Shown here: in pieces, positions 36,696 through 44,673 of the stretch
Layout: every line of letters starts with the position of its first letter
How positions within the stretch are numbered: position 1 is the stretch's first letter
DNA from: Planctomycetota bacterium
GTDB lineage: Bacteria > Planctomycetota > Phycisphaerae > UBA1845 > UTPLA1
Assembly: GCA_015654675.1 (NCBI GenBank)
Contig: JAATGM010000023.1
Location: forward strand, 1 to 64,000
Direction: 5' to 3'
Length of the DNA: 64,000 nt
Position numbers and translations under genes: made by a program
Notes under the pieces: model-generated
What the model was told of the DNA's origin: nothing
What the model saw: the letters and a program-made list of their open reading frames with translations, nothing else
Database searches by the model: none

Positions 36696-37673
36696 ATGCA
36701 AGCGACGGCGGTTGATTTATCGGTGCAATTAGGACGGTTGCGGCTGGCGAATCCGGTTGTGACGGTGTCGGGGACGTGCGGATATGGGATGGAGTATGCG
36801 CCGTATTTTGACCTTGCGCGGCTGGGGGCGTTTACGACGAAGGCGGTGACGCCGGAGCCGCGGATTGGGAATGAGCCCGACCGGATTTGCGAGGTTCGGG
36901 CGGGGATGTTGAACGCGATCGGGCTGGCGAATGTCGGGCTGGAGGCTTTTGTTCGCGACAAGCTGCCGGAGCTGCCAAAGCTTGGGTGTCCGGCGCTGGT
37001 TAACGTGGCGGGGCACTCGATTGACGACTATGTGAAGGTTTGCCGGGCGCTTGATCCGCTGCCGGGGATTGCCGGATTGGAGTTGAATGTTTCGTGTCCG
37101 AATGTGGCGGATGGGTTGGTGTTTGGGACCGATCCGGGATTGCTGCGCGAGTTGGTGACGGCGGTTCGCGGGGTGGTTCGTCGGGCATTGTTGATCGTAA
37201 AGCTGTCGCCGAATGTGAGCGATGTAGCGGCGATGGCGCGGGCGGCGATTGAGGGCGGGGCTGAGGCGCTGTCGGTGATCAATACGCTGCTGGGGATGGC
37301 GATTGACATTGATGAGTGGCGGCCGATGTTGGCGAATGGGACGGGCGGTTTGTCGGGGCCGGCGATCAAGCCGATTGCGGTTCAGATGGTGAGCCGGGTT
37401 TATCGCGCGGTGGCGCGGGATGTGGGCGTGCCGATCATTGGGATGGGGGGCGTGCAGACGTGGGAAGACGCGGTCGAGTTCTTGCTGGCGGGGGCGACGG
37501 CGGTGGGCGTGGGGACGGCGCTGTTTATCGACCCGACGACGCCCGGGAAGATCTGCGACGGCCTTGCGGCTTATCTCCAGCGGCGCGGGCTGGCCAGCGT
37601 CCGCGAGCTGGTCGGGCAGTTGAAGCTGGGCGAGGGCGGAAGCTCCGCGCGGCCGGGGCCGGCGGCGGGGTAA
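36696..37673 (+). CDS. pyrD: Dihydroorotate dehydrogenase, class 1B type
   Basis: 325 residues from ATG 36696, with GGAAGG upstream. FMN enzyme of pyrimidine synthesis. Landmarks: NPVVTVSGTCGYG, FTTKAVTPEPRIGNEPDR, AGMLNAIGLANVG, the catalytic Cys of class 1 enzymes in ELNVSCPNV, GGLSGPAIKPIAVQMV, PIIGMGGVQTWEDAVEFLLAGATAVGVGTA. Class 1B enzymes work with PyrK, which is not adjacent. The last 149 nt, encoding normal family C-terminal sequence, overlap the pseudouridine synthase gene on the opposite strand. Confidence 0.92.
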   Translation: MQATAVDLSVQLGRLRLANPVVTVSGTCGYGMEYAPYFDLARLGAFTTKAVTPEPRIGNEPDRICEVRAGMLNAIGLANVGLEAFVRDKLPELPKLGCPALVNVAGHSIDDYVKVCRALDPLPGIAGLELNVSCPNVADGLVFGTDPGLLRELVTAVRGVVRRALLIVKLSPNVSDVAAMARAAIEGGAEALSVINTLLGMAIDIDEWRPMLANGTGGLSGPAIKPIAVQMVSRVYRAVARDVGVPIIGMGGVQTWEDAVEFLLAGATAVGVGTALFIDPTTPGKICDGLAAYLQRRGLASVRELVGQLKLGEGGSSARPGPAAG

Positions 37674-38394
37674 CGCCGGAGGCGATCCGCAGCAGGGCTT
37701 TCAATTCTTCGGGGCGAAGGGGGCGGAAGGCGCCGATCGGGAGCGTCTTGAGAGAGAGGTTTCCGAATTTGATACGAGTGAGCCGGTAGACCTTGTGGCC
37801 GAGCTTGGCGAGGACGCGGCGGATCTCTCGGTTGCGCGATTCGCGGATGATGATTTCGATGATGGTTGACTGGGATCGGCGATAGATGATGGTGGCTTCG
37901 GCGGGGTTGGATTTTCCTTCGGCGAGCCAGACGCCCTGTTGCATGCGTTGGAGGGCATTGTCGTCCATTCGGCCGGCGACTTCGGCGCGGTAGGTCTGGG
38001 GCACGCCAAAGCGCGGGTGCGTGAGTCGCTGCGTCAGGTCGCCGTCGTTTGTAAGGAGGAGGAGTCCGGTCGAGTCGGCGTCGAGGCGGCCGACGGGGAA
38101 GATCCGTTCGGGGACGCCGCGAAGGAAGTCGATGGCGCGTTTGCGGCCGTCTGGGTCGGCGGCTGTGCAGAACACGTCTTTGGGTTTGTGCAGGATGAAA
38201 TAGACTTTTTTCTCGGGGCGGACGGGCTTGCCGTCGACCAGGATGCGGTCGGTTGCGGGGTCGACGAGTACGGGGAGGTTGCGGGCGATTTCGCCGTTGA
38301 CCGAGACGCGGCCTTCCACGACGAGCTGCTCGCAGGCGCGGCGTGAGCCGAAACCTGCGGCAGCTAGGACTTTCTGGACGCGTTCGATTGGCAT
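37525..38394 (-). CDS. rluB: Ribosomal large-subunit pseudouridine synthase, RluB/RsuA family
   Basis: 289 residues. N-terminal S4 domain (IERVQKVLAAAGFGSRRACEQLVVEGRVSVNG), then the catalytic domain with the family signature GRLDADSTGLLLLTNDGDL containing the nucleophilic Asp, and YRAEVAGR, RESRNREIRRVLAKLGHKVYRLTRIKFG. It isomerises uridine in rRNA. The last 50 residues are an Arg/Pro/Ala/Ser-rich basic tail, beyond the family core, encoded antisense to the pyrD 3' end. The start ATG 38394 agrees with the family N-terminus. Confidence 0.92.
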   Translation of the reverse strand: MPIERVQKVLAAAGFGSRRACEQLVVEGRVSVNGEIARNLPVLVDPATDRILVDGKPVRPEKKVYFILHKPKDVFCTAADPDGRKRAIDFLRGVPERIFPVGRLDADSTGLLLLTNDGDLTQRLTHPRFGVPQTYRAEVAGRMDDNALQRMQQGVWLAEGKSNPAEATIIYRRSQSTIIEIIIRESRNREIRRVLAKLGHKVYRLTRIKFGNLSLKTLPIGAFRPLRPEELKALLRIASGVTPPPAPAARSFRPRPASTARPARGRWPARAAGDKPQGRRRSSRASSGR

Positions 38395-38445
38395 TCGTTC
38401 ATAATACGCGCCAGTCGCGTTGCGGGCGAGCGCGCGGTTGGCCGG

Positions 38446-39417
38446 CTACTTGCGGACTTGCATGACGAGGATGCCGGTTTGGCCGATATCTTCGCCCGTC
38501 GGGGCGACACCGACTGCGGTGTAATTCCCTCGGCGGACGATTGTCGTCGTGGAGAGCGAGTAGCCGGCTCTGGTTTCGGTGCGTTCGGGCTGGTCTTTGG
38601 GGGTCGTGATGCGGCGGAGTAGGTCGACGTTGGCGTTCAGGCCGATGCGGTCGGAGCCGTCGGCGGAGGAGGATTCGAGCACGCCTTCGACGCGGGCGCG
38701 ATAGTCGGAGGCAATTCCGCCTTCGATCTTGAACTTCTGGCCTTCGCTGACGGTGGTGGAGAAGCGGCCGAGGAGGCGAATGTTTCCGAATCGTTCGAGT
38801 TCCTTGGCGACGTCGGCCAGGTCGGCGGGAATCGGCGAATCCGACTTGGCCTTCTCGGCGCTGGTCAGGAAGAACGCAAAGTCGACGATGGCGATGGGAG
38901 TGGGGGTATCGAGTTTGGAGACGAGAACCTGAACCTCTTTCACGAAGCTTCCGGGGCCGCGGACGATGATCACGTTTCGGTCGCGGTCGGCCGCGAAGCG
39001 CGAGCCGCGGCGGTCGAAGACCTGTACGAGCTCGCCGATCAGTTCATTTACCCGACGATTAAGCACCGGGATCATGTAGGTTTCGGACGGATCGCCCGTG
39101 GCGTTGTCGTCGGCGATATCGAGTTGGGCGATGAGCTGTTTTGCGCGCTCGTAAGACTCGTCGGAACCCTGAAAAATGAGTCCATTTGGGCGCTCGATCG
39201 CGCGGAGGCCGACGCCCTCGAACAGTCCACTCACCGCCGCAGCTACGTATTGGCTGTCCGCGTATTTGAGCGCGATGATGCGCGGCGGGTATTGAATCCA
39301 GTTCTTTCGCGGTGCATCGACCGGATTGGACTGCGGCTTCGGGTCCGCCGCGCCGGCGGCGTGCGCGAGCATTAGCAGGTTCGTGAGGGCGACAATGAAA
39401 CAGATTCGAACTTTCAT
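38446..39417 (-). CDS. Exported protein with secretin N-type domains
   Basis: 323 residues. A signal peptide (MKVRICFIVALTNLLMLAHA) is followed by two ring-building secretin N-type domains: IIALKYADSQYVAAAVSGLFE with FQGSDESYERAKQLIAQLDI, and IPVLNRRVNELIGELVQVFD with NVIIVRGPGSFVKEVQVLVSKLD. There is no C-terminal secretin pore core; the end is GYSLSTTTIVRRGNYTAVG. It may interact with a secretin or act as a periplasmic ring protein. Third gene of the ECF sigma operon (12 nt after the anti-sigma gene). Confidence 0.7.
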   Translation of the reverse strand: MKVRICFIVALTNLLMLAHAAGAADPKPQSNPVDAPRKNWIQYPPRIIALKYADSQYVAAAVSGLFEGVGLRAIERPNGLIFQGSDESYERAKQLIAQLDIADDNATGDPSETYMIPVLNRRVNELIGELVQVFDRRGSRFAADRDRNVIIVRGPGSFVKEVQVLVSKLDTPTPIAIVDFAFFLTSAEKAKSDSPIPADLADVAKELERFGNIRLLGRFSTTVSEGQKFKIEGGIASDYRARVEGVLESSSADGSDRIGLNANVDLLRRITTPKDQPERTETRAGYSLSTTTIVRRGNYTAVGVAPTGEDIGQTGILVMQVRK

Positions 39418-39429
39418 GACGGGTCCTTT

Positions 39430-39927
39430 CTAAAGACTGGGCTTGGATTCGGCCGGCGAGGCGCTGGGCAGCCGCACGGGTTCATAAAGCATGACGATCG
39501 AGATGTGGGGATTCCGAGTGGGAAGACTGACAGCCAATGTTGGCGTTGAGGCGACGATCGTTGGAGCTGCACTGTTTTCGGCAACGACGACCGGGGGCGG
39601 AACGATTTGGGACGGCGAGTCGGGCCGATGCAGCGCGCTTCGTACCCCGAGCCCGGCGGTGGCGAGCAGCGCGATGGCGGCGGCGATTCGGAGCGGAGTT
39701 GCAAACGGGCGAATGATGCGGGGCGGTCGCGGGGCGGTAGCGATTCGGTCGGCGGCGGAGGAAAGGCCGACTAGATTGCGATTGAGCAGATCAAATGAGG
39801 TGAACACGTCGCGGCATTCCGCGCACTCTGTCAGGTGAGTGGTGACCTCGGCGCGGCTGACTGGATTCAGCTCATTGTCGAGCCACTCGTCGAGGCGCGA
39901 TTGAATTTCTTCGCAGCGGGGGTTCAT
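39430..39927 (-). CDS. Anti-sigma factor with zf-HC2 domain
   Basis: 165 residues. The ATG overlaps the sigma factor stop (ATGA), the classic sigma/anti-sigma arrangement. N-terminal zinc-binding anti-sigma domain with HLTECAECRDVF (HxxxCxxC), then a linker, one TM helix (IAAAIALLATAGLGVRSAL) and a Pro/Val-rich periplasmic tail of about 60 residues. It presumably holds the cognate ECF sigma factor at the membrane until an envelope signal arrives. Confidence 0.82.
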   Translation of the reverse strand: MNPRCEEIQSRLDEWLDNELNPVSRAEVTTHLTECAECRDVFTSFDLLNRNLVGLSSAADRIATAPRPPRIIRPFATPLRIAAAIALLATAGLGVRSALHRPDSPSQIVPPPVVVAENSAAPTIVASTPTLAVSLPTRNPHISIVMLYEPVRLPSASPAESKPSL

Positions 39928-40454
39928 TGTGATCCTCCGAGCTTGTTTGCGAGGGCGCGGCGGGCGAGGTGGACGTGGGTGCGGACGGCGGCGACTGAGA
40001 GCTGCATGACCTGGGCGATTTCGTTGTAGTCCATCTGCTGCATGTTGCGGAGGATCAGCGCGATGCGCTGTTGATCGGGGAGATTTCCGATTGCGGCACG
40101 CAGCGACTCGATTGACTCGGCACGTTCGACGGCGTCGCTGGGGGACGTGGCATCCTGCGGGTCGAGCCAGTCGGCGAGTGGTTGCGGGGGGCGGCGGCGA
40201 CGCTGGTTGAGGCAGAGGTTGGTCACGGTTCGATACAGCCACGGGGCGAGGGCCGGATCGGTTACGGCCGGGCCTTTGGTCAGCGAAAGTTGGAAGGCGT
40301 CCTGCACGATTTCCTCGGCGTCGTCGCGGTTCCAGACCAGCTTGATGGCAAATCCGAGCATGCGGCGACGGAGTTCGTCGAGCGATGTCGGGGCGGCGGT
40401 CTGGTCTGCGGCTGCATTTGCGGCCGGGGGGCCTTCGAGCATGGTCTGGTCCAC
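39924..40454 (-). CDS. ECF-type RNA polymerase sigma factor
   Basis: 176 residues. Region 2 (LGFAIKLVWNRDDAEEIVQDAFQLSL) and region 4 (LPDQQRIALILRNMQQMDYNEIAQVMQLSVAAVRTHVHLARRAL) are clear; the W-x-R-x-D-A-E-E-(I/L)-V-Q-(D/E)-x-F pattern is typical. It directs transcription of a stress or envelope regulon. Overlaps its anti-sigma gene by 4 nt. A gap of 83 nt separates it from the upstream eight-gene operon on the same strand, so read-through is possible. Confidence 0.88.
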   Translation of the reverse strand: MDQTMLEGPPAANAAADQTAAPTSLDELRRRMLGFAIKLVWNRDDAEEIVQDAFQLSLTKGPAVTDPALAPWLYRTVTNLCLNQRRRRPPQPLADWLDPQDATSPSDAVERAESIESLRAAIGNLPDQQRIALILRNMQQMDYNEIAQVMQLSVAAVRTHVHLARRALANKLGGSQ

Positions 40455-40537
40455 CGGGCCTCTCTTTCAGCCGTGAATGACATGTCGGCGGAAGGCGCGG
40501 CGTTTAATCGTACCCAGAAGAATTAATTGGGTTGCTA

Positions 40538-42304
40538 TCAGGCGATGGTTGTTGAGGTTGCGGCGAGCACGGCGGCGTCCTGCAGGGTGTGGCCGGTGAG
40601 GCGACCCACGGGGAACGAGGCGGCGGGCTCGTCGGGGGCGGCGATTGGCCAGAGGAACAGGCGGTCGCGGCGCTCGTTGGCGGCGACGATGACGTCCTCG
40701 GCGACCCAGGCCCAGCGGACGGCTTCGGGGGCGCGGAACTCTATACGGTGGGCATCGTCGATGACGACGAGATCGACCATCGGGCGGCCGTCGGCGATGA
40801 GGATGCGCGGCACACCGGAGGCGGCGAGGACGCCGAGAGAATGGACGGCGTCGCCGGTCGGCGGGCGGAGGGTGCGTGCTTCGCCGCGATCCGGGGCGAT
40901 GCGCGACCAGTGCAGGACGCGGCCGTCGTCGAGGCCGGCGACGACGAAGGATTCGGTGAGGGTGAGGCATTCAACGGTGCCGGGGAGGCGGCGGCGGATC
41001 GGCGGAGATCCGTCCGTTGGATTCCACGCGAGGACTGAATCGGCTACGGCGAACCAGAGGCGGCCATCGGGATCGGCCTGGATATCGCGAATGGTGCGGG
41101 CGTTGGCGGTTTCGCCGGGCAGGGTGAATTCGAATTTGTCATCCGCGGCGAGCGACCAAGCGATTAGGCCGACTTCCGAGTGTGTGGCGAACAGGCGATC
41201 AGCGATGATCGTCGCAGCATTCACGCCGCCGCGCACGGGGCGCGGGGGATCGAATGTAAAGGTGCTTAAGACTTCGCCGGATGGACTGACGCGATGGACA
41301 CCTCGGGCTGCGCCGACCAGGAGTGTTTTGGCGCCATTCGTGCACGCCATGCGGACGGAACGGAGCGGGCCGGCCTCGGGTGGCAGTGCGACACGGCGGA
41401 TGGGCTCGTTTGGTCGGTCGGGCGCGAACCAGAGCAGGTCCTGGCCGGCGACGGCGAGGATGGAGGCCGTGCGCGTCGCGGGTTGTGTGGCGAGCAGGCC
41501 GCGGTAGAGGTCGCCGCGCTGGTCGGCGTCGAACATTTTGACCAGATCGGGCATGGGCATGCCGGGGTTTTCGCGCGAAAGGGCGGCGAGGCGCTGCAGT
41601 AACTCTTCAACGCCGGCGATCTGCTTGCGGCGGACGGCGGTGAGGGATTCGCGAATCTGGGCATCGGTTTCGGCGTGGCGCTTGAGCTGAGTATCGCGCT
41701 GGCGATCGCGCTGGTCGGCCTGAAAAGCGGGTGAGCGGAACTCGATGCGAGCAACGCGGATGAGCGAGATGCCGATGGCGAAGAGCTCGGGCTGGAGGAC
41801 GCTGAGGACGGTTTCGGCGGCGGCGCTTCCGGCGTCGGCGCGGACGAGGTCGGCGGCGGCGGATTTTCTGGCGAAGTTGCCGACCGCGGAGAGCAGCAGT
41901 TGCCGGACGCAGGTGACGATCTGGTCGGAGGTGAGGTAGCCGGGGGCGGAGAAGGCGGCGCGGCGGAGGGCGAGCAGCTCGGGCTTCTCGGCGATGATGG
42001 CGGCTTCCAATTCGATGTCGGCCTGGCATTCCCAGCCGTCGCTCGCGGCGAGCGATTCGATGCGGGCCGTGAGTCGCATGGGGCCGGTGGCGAAGAGCAG
42101 CAGTTCGCGGACGCCCTCGCGCGGGATTTCCTCGCCGGCGCGGATGAGCCGGGCGGCGGAGTCGCCGGTGACGAGGGCGGCGCAGTGGATCGGGACGGTA
42201 ATGCGTTTGCGCGCGAAGGCCTGCTCGGCGGGGATGAGGGCGGCGACGCGGTTGGCGGTTCCGATGAGACTGGGGTCGAGCGGCGGATTGGTGGTCGGGT
42301 TCAT
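40538..42304 (-). CDS. SPFH/band-7-like protein fused to a C-terminal beta-propeller
   Basis: 588 residues. Residues about 20-235 read like an SPFH domain: a strand-rich start (ALVTGDSAARLIRAGEE), LAASDGWECQADIELEAAI, then GYLTSDQIVTCVRQLLLSAVGNFA and a GISLIRVARIEFRSPAF end leading into a charged helix (about 205-260). The SPFH call rests on pattern, not on an exact motif. Residues about 275-580 contain repeated strands of WD40 or SMP-30 type (LWFAVADSVLAWNP; CLTLTESFVVAGLDDGRVLHWS). SPFH proteins scaffold membrane microdomains. Last gene of the eight-gene operon, 9 nt after the AAA ATPase gene. Confidence 0.7.
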   Translation of the reverse strand: MNPTTNPPLDPSLIGTANRVAALIPAEQAFARKRITVPIHCAALVTGDSAARLIRAGEEIPREGVRELLLFATGPMRLTARIESLAASDGWECQADIELEAAIIAEKPELLALRRAAFSAPGYLTSDQIVTCVRQLLLSAVGNFARKSAAADLVRADAGSAAAETVLSVLQPELFAIGISLIRVARIEFRSPAFQADQRDRQRDTQLKRHAETDAQIRESLTAVRRKQIAGVEELLQRLAALSRENPGMPMPDLVKMFDADQRGDLYRGLLATQPATRTASILAVAGQDLLWFAPDRPNEPIRRVALPPEAGPLRSVRMACTNGAKTLLVGAARGVHRVSPSGEVLSTFTFDPPRPVRGGVNAATIIADRLFATHSEVGLIAWSLAADDKFEFTLPGETANARTIRDIQADPDGRLWFAVADSVLAWNPTDGSPPIRRRLPGTVECLTLTESFVVAGLDDGRVLHWSRIAPDRGEARTLRPPTGDAVHSLGVLAASGVPRILIADGRPMVDLVVIDDAHRIEFRAPEAVRWAWVAEDVIVAANERRDRLFLWPIAAPDEPAASFPVGRLTGHTLQDAAVLAATSTTIA

Positions 42305-42313
42305 CGGCTGATT

Positions 42314-43420
42314 CTAGTTCGCGGTGGCAAAGGCGTCGTACTTCGCGAGGTCGGCTTTCTGGACGCTGCGGCCGACCTGCTCGATGGCGGCGTTTACGTC
42401 GGACAGGGTAATGGCGCGTTGCTCGCCGCCGCCGACGGCGGAGAGGAATGGGATGGTGGCGGCGCGCTCGGCGACGGCCTTGATGTCGGCGCCGCTGAAG
42501 CCGTCGAGCAAGGCGACGAGGGCCGCGAGATTTACTTCGTCGGCCAGTGGGCGCTTGGCGAGGTAGATTTCGAGCAGGCGATAGCGGGCGGGCTCGTCGG
42601 GCAGGGGGACGTGAATCTTGGCGTCAAAGCGGCCGGGACGCATGACGGCGGGGTCGAGGGCCCAGGGTTCGTTGGTCGCGCCCATGAAGAGGAGCGAGCG
42701 CTGGGCTTTGCGGTCGAAGCCCTCCAGCTCCTGGAGAATCTGGGGGACGACGCGGGTCATGACGGTGCTGTGCGAGTCGCGGCGGCGGGGGACGAGGGCT
42801 TCGATTTCGTCGATGAAGATGATGGCGCGGGGCTCGGCCTTGGCGGCGTCAAATAGCTTTTTGATGTTTTGCTCGGCTTCGCCCACCCACTTGCTGAGAA
42901 TCTGCGCGGGGGAGACGACGAACATGGTGGCTTCGATTTCGCCGGCGACCGCGCGGGCGATCATGGTCTTGCCGGTGCCGGGCGGGCCGTAGAGCAGGAC
43001 GCCGCCGCCGACGTTGACGCCGTAGTGGGTGGCAAGGTCCGGGTGCGAGAAGGGGTAGATCATCTTTAGGCGGATTTCCTGCTTCACGTCGTCGAGGCCG
43101 GCGATGTCGTTGAAGGTGATTCCCGGTTTCTCGCGGATGACCCAGTCGTTGGCGTCAGACGAGCGATCGTCGTCTTCCTTGGCGCGGGCGGGGCGGGCAG
43201 CGGATTTGCGCTGATCGCACGACTTCGCCATTTCGAGCAGCTCGCGGGCGAGGGATTCGTGTTGCTTGCGGAGTTTTTCAGTCGGAGCCGATTCGGCCAA
43301 CTCGATCATGGCTTCGGCGGCCTGAGCGAGATAGCTCTTTGCGGCGGCGTAGTCGCCGGTCTTGTAGGCGGCGACGCCCTTGTCCTTGAGGCGCTCGAAT
43401 GTGGAGAAGCTGACGGGCAT
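42314..43420 (-). CDS. Vps4-like AAA ATPase with N-terminal MIT-like domain
   Basis: 368 residues. Residues 1-68 are a three-helix MIT-like domain (FERLKDKGVAAYKTGDYAAAKSYL). The AAA module has Walker A GPPGTGKT (145-152), pore loop SKWVGE (176-181; eukaryotic Vps4 has SKWMGE), Walker B IIFIDE (200-205), sensor-1 Asn250 and arginine fingers in MRPGRFD (260-266). One AAA domain only, with no protease, TM or second ATPase domain. Known Vps4 proteins pull ESCRT-III subunits out of membrane polymers. Snf7-like genes lie directly upstream (18 nt). The RPGRFD motif is more Cdc48-like than Vps4, so it could be a more general AAA unfoldase. Confidence 0.85.
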   Translation of the reverse strand: MPVSFSTFERLKDKGVAAYKTGDYAAAKSYLAQAAEAMIELAESAPTEKLRKQHESLARELLEMAKSCDQRKSAARPARAKEDDDRSSDANDWVIREKPGITFNDIAGLDDVKQEIRLKMIYPFSHPDLATHYGVNVGGGVLLYGPPGTGKTMIARAVAGEIEATMFVVSPAQILSKWVGEAEQNIKKLFDAAKAEPRAIIFIDEIEALVPRRRDSHSTVMTRVVPQILQELEGFDRKAQRSLLFMGATNEPWALDPAVMRPGRFDAKIHVPLPDEPARYRLLEIYLAKRPLADEVNLAALVALLDGFSGADIKAVAERAATIPFLSAVGGGEQRAITLSDVNAAIEQVGRSVQKADLAKYDAFATAN

Positions 43421-43438
43421 GCTGGGCTTCCGCGGTGG

Positions 43439-44047
43439 TTACTTCGACTCTTTCTGCACGGAGCCCTTGAGGGCGTCCAGTTCGGCGCGGAGGCCTTCGA
43501 GCTTTTCGACTTCGCGGGCGTGCTCGGCTTCGCCTTCGGCGTCGATCATGGCGTCGATTTCCTGGTCGCTGATGGCTTCGGGGGCGGAGGTGGCTGAGTC
43601 GCCGCTGGCCATTTGCTCGACGCTGTCGAGGAATAGCGACATGCGCTCTTCCATGGTCTGGCTCTGCAGCAGGGCGCGTTCCCAGTCAAGTTGGGTCTTG
43701 TTCAGATCGGTTTCGCCGAACATGCGACCGATTTCGGTGGCCATGGTTCCCATGGCAGTGGCGAAATCGGTAGAGGCCTCGGCCTGGCGCTTGATGATGA
43801 GGGCGTTTTTCACGGCGAGGAGCTGGCGCTCCAACATTTTCTTGATGGCGGCGGTCTTCTTGAGGGTGTTGCGTATGAAGGTGTATTGATTGTTGTCGCC
43901 GATCTGCCGGGCGCGGCGGGCGTTGCGGATGAACTCCTCGGTGAACTTGTTCTGCTCGACGATGGCCTTCTCAATTCGGCGGATGCCCTGGCGGACGCGG
44001 ATTTCGCGTTCGATGCGGCGTTCTTCGGATGACTTGAACAGCGACAT
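43439..44047 (-). CDS. ESCRT-III/Snf7-like coiled-coil protein with MIM1-like tail
   Basis: 202 residues, GGGGAG ribosome site. Basic N-terminal half: helix 1 (5-49) and helix 2 (52-89) form the long hairpin expected of ESCRT-III. Then FATAMGTMATEIGRM (95-109) and LNKTQLDWERALLQS with TMEERMSLFLDSVEQM, matching helices 3 and 4 of CHMP/Snf7 proteins. The acidic second half contains ISDQEIDAMIDAE (159-171) and ends with LRAELDALK (186-194), close to the MIT-interacting motif LxxRLxxLK. Coupled to a Vps4-like ATPase gene. Probably assembles into membrane-bound filaments. A PspA/Vipp1-type origin is the main alternative. Confidence 0.78.
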   Translation of the reverse strand: MSLFKSSEERRIEREIRVRQGIRRIEKAIVEQNKFTEEFIRNARRARQIGDNNQYTFIRNTLKKTAAIKKMLERQLLAVKNALIIKRQAEASTDFATAMGTMATEIGRMFGETDLNKTQLDWERALLQSQTMEERMSLFLDSVEQMASGDSATSAPEAISDQEIDAMIDAEGEAEHAREVEKLEGLRAELDALKGSVQKESK

Positions 44048-44062
44048 AGCGGACTCCCCGAA

Positions 44063-44671
44063 TCAGACGCCTTCGGCGGCGGCTTTGTGGTGTTCGCGGA
44101 CGCGGCGGTCGGCTTCGTCGAAGCCCTCGGTCTGGTCCTTGATCATGCCGGTGTCGATCTTGTCCCAGATGTCGAGGACGGCCTGGCCGGCGGTTGAGAC
44201 TTCGGCGGTGGCCGGCTCGCCGGCGATCTTGAGCATTTCGTCGAGGCGGGACTGATACATTTCGCCGGTGACGGCGTCGTTTTCGATGAGTTTTTCGAGA
44301 GCGATCAGATCTTTCTCGCCGACGAGGCCGAGCTTGCTTCCGGTGGCTTTCGCACGTTCGGCGCTTTCCTTAAGCATGCGGAGGCGGCTGACCGTTAGGG
44401 CTTCCTTGCTGCGGATGTTGAGCTGGCGCGAGAGCATTAGCTGCTCGGTCGTGTGAAGCTCGAACTGGCCGGCGAGGGCGCGGCGCATTTCAGGGGACTT
44501 TTCTTTCGAGCCGCGATCGAAGATGTCCTGCTTTTTCTTGGCGAGGTCGCCGACGCGGTTCATGAGGCGGTCGCGCTCCTTTTCAAGGAGCAACTCCTGA
44601 CGGCGGAGTTCGCTGCGCGTCATTTGCGAGAGCGGCTTTTCCTTGCTGGTGAGCCAGTCGAAGAGTCCCAT
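44063..44671 (-). CDS. ESCRT-III-like coiled-coil protein with amphipathic N-terminus
   Basis: 202 residues. The N-terminus MGLFDWLTSK is a likely membrane-inserting amphipathic segment, as in PspA/Vipp1 and ESCRT-III proteins. A long helical hairpin follows (about 18-105; LRRQELLLEKERDRLMNRVG...FDRG...RRALAGQFELHTTEQLML), then helices around LIALEKLIENDAVTGEM and a charged C-terminus. It resembles the C-terminal module of the upstream fusion gene (FDW start, R-x-RLx(9)-Kx3-x3-D-x-G pattern). Starts 2 nt after that gene, with the ribosome site GGAG overlapping the preceding stop codon. Confidence 0.65.
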   Translation of the reverse strand: MGLFDWLTSKEKPLSQMTRSELRRQELLLEKERDRLMNRVGDLAKKKQDIFDRGSKEKSPEMRRALAGQFELHTTEQLMLSRQLNIRSKEALTVSRLRMLKESAERAKATGSKLGLVGEKDLIALEKLIENDAVTGEMYQSRLDEMLKIAGEPATAEVSTAGQAVLDIWDKIDTGMIKDQTEGFDEADRRVREHHKAAAEGV

Positions 44672-44673
44672 GG

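Noticed and set aside
41900-42856. Gly/Asp-rich open frame on the plus strand
   Set aside because: Antisense to the SPFH-propeller and ATPase genes; it is the complement of their Ala/Pro/Arg codons.
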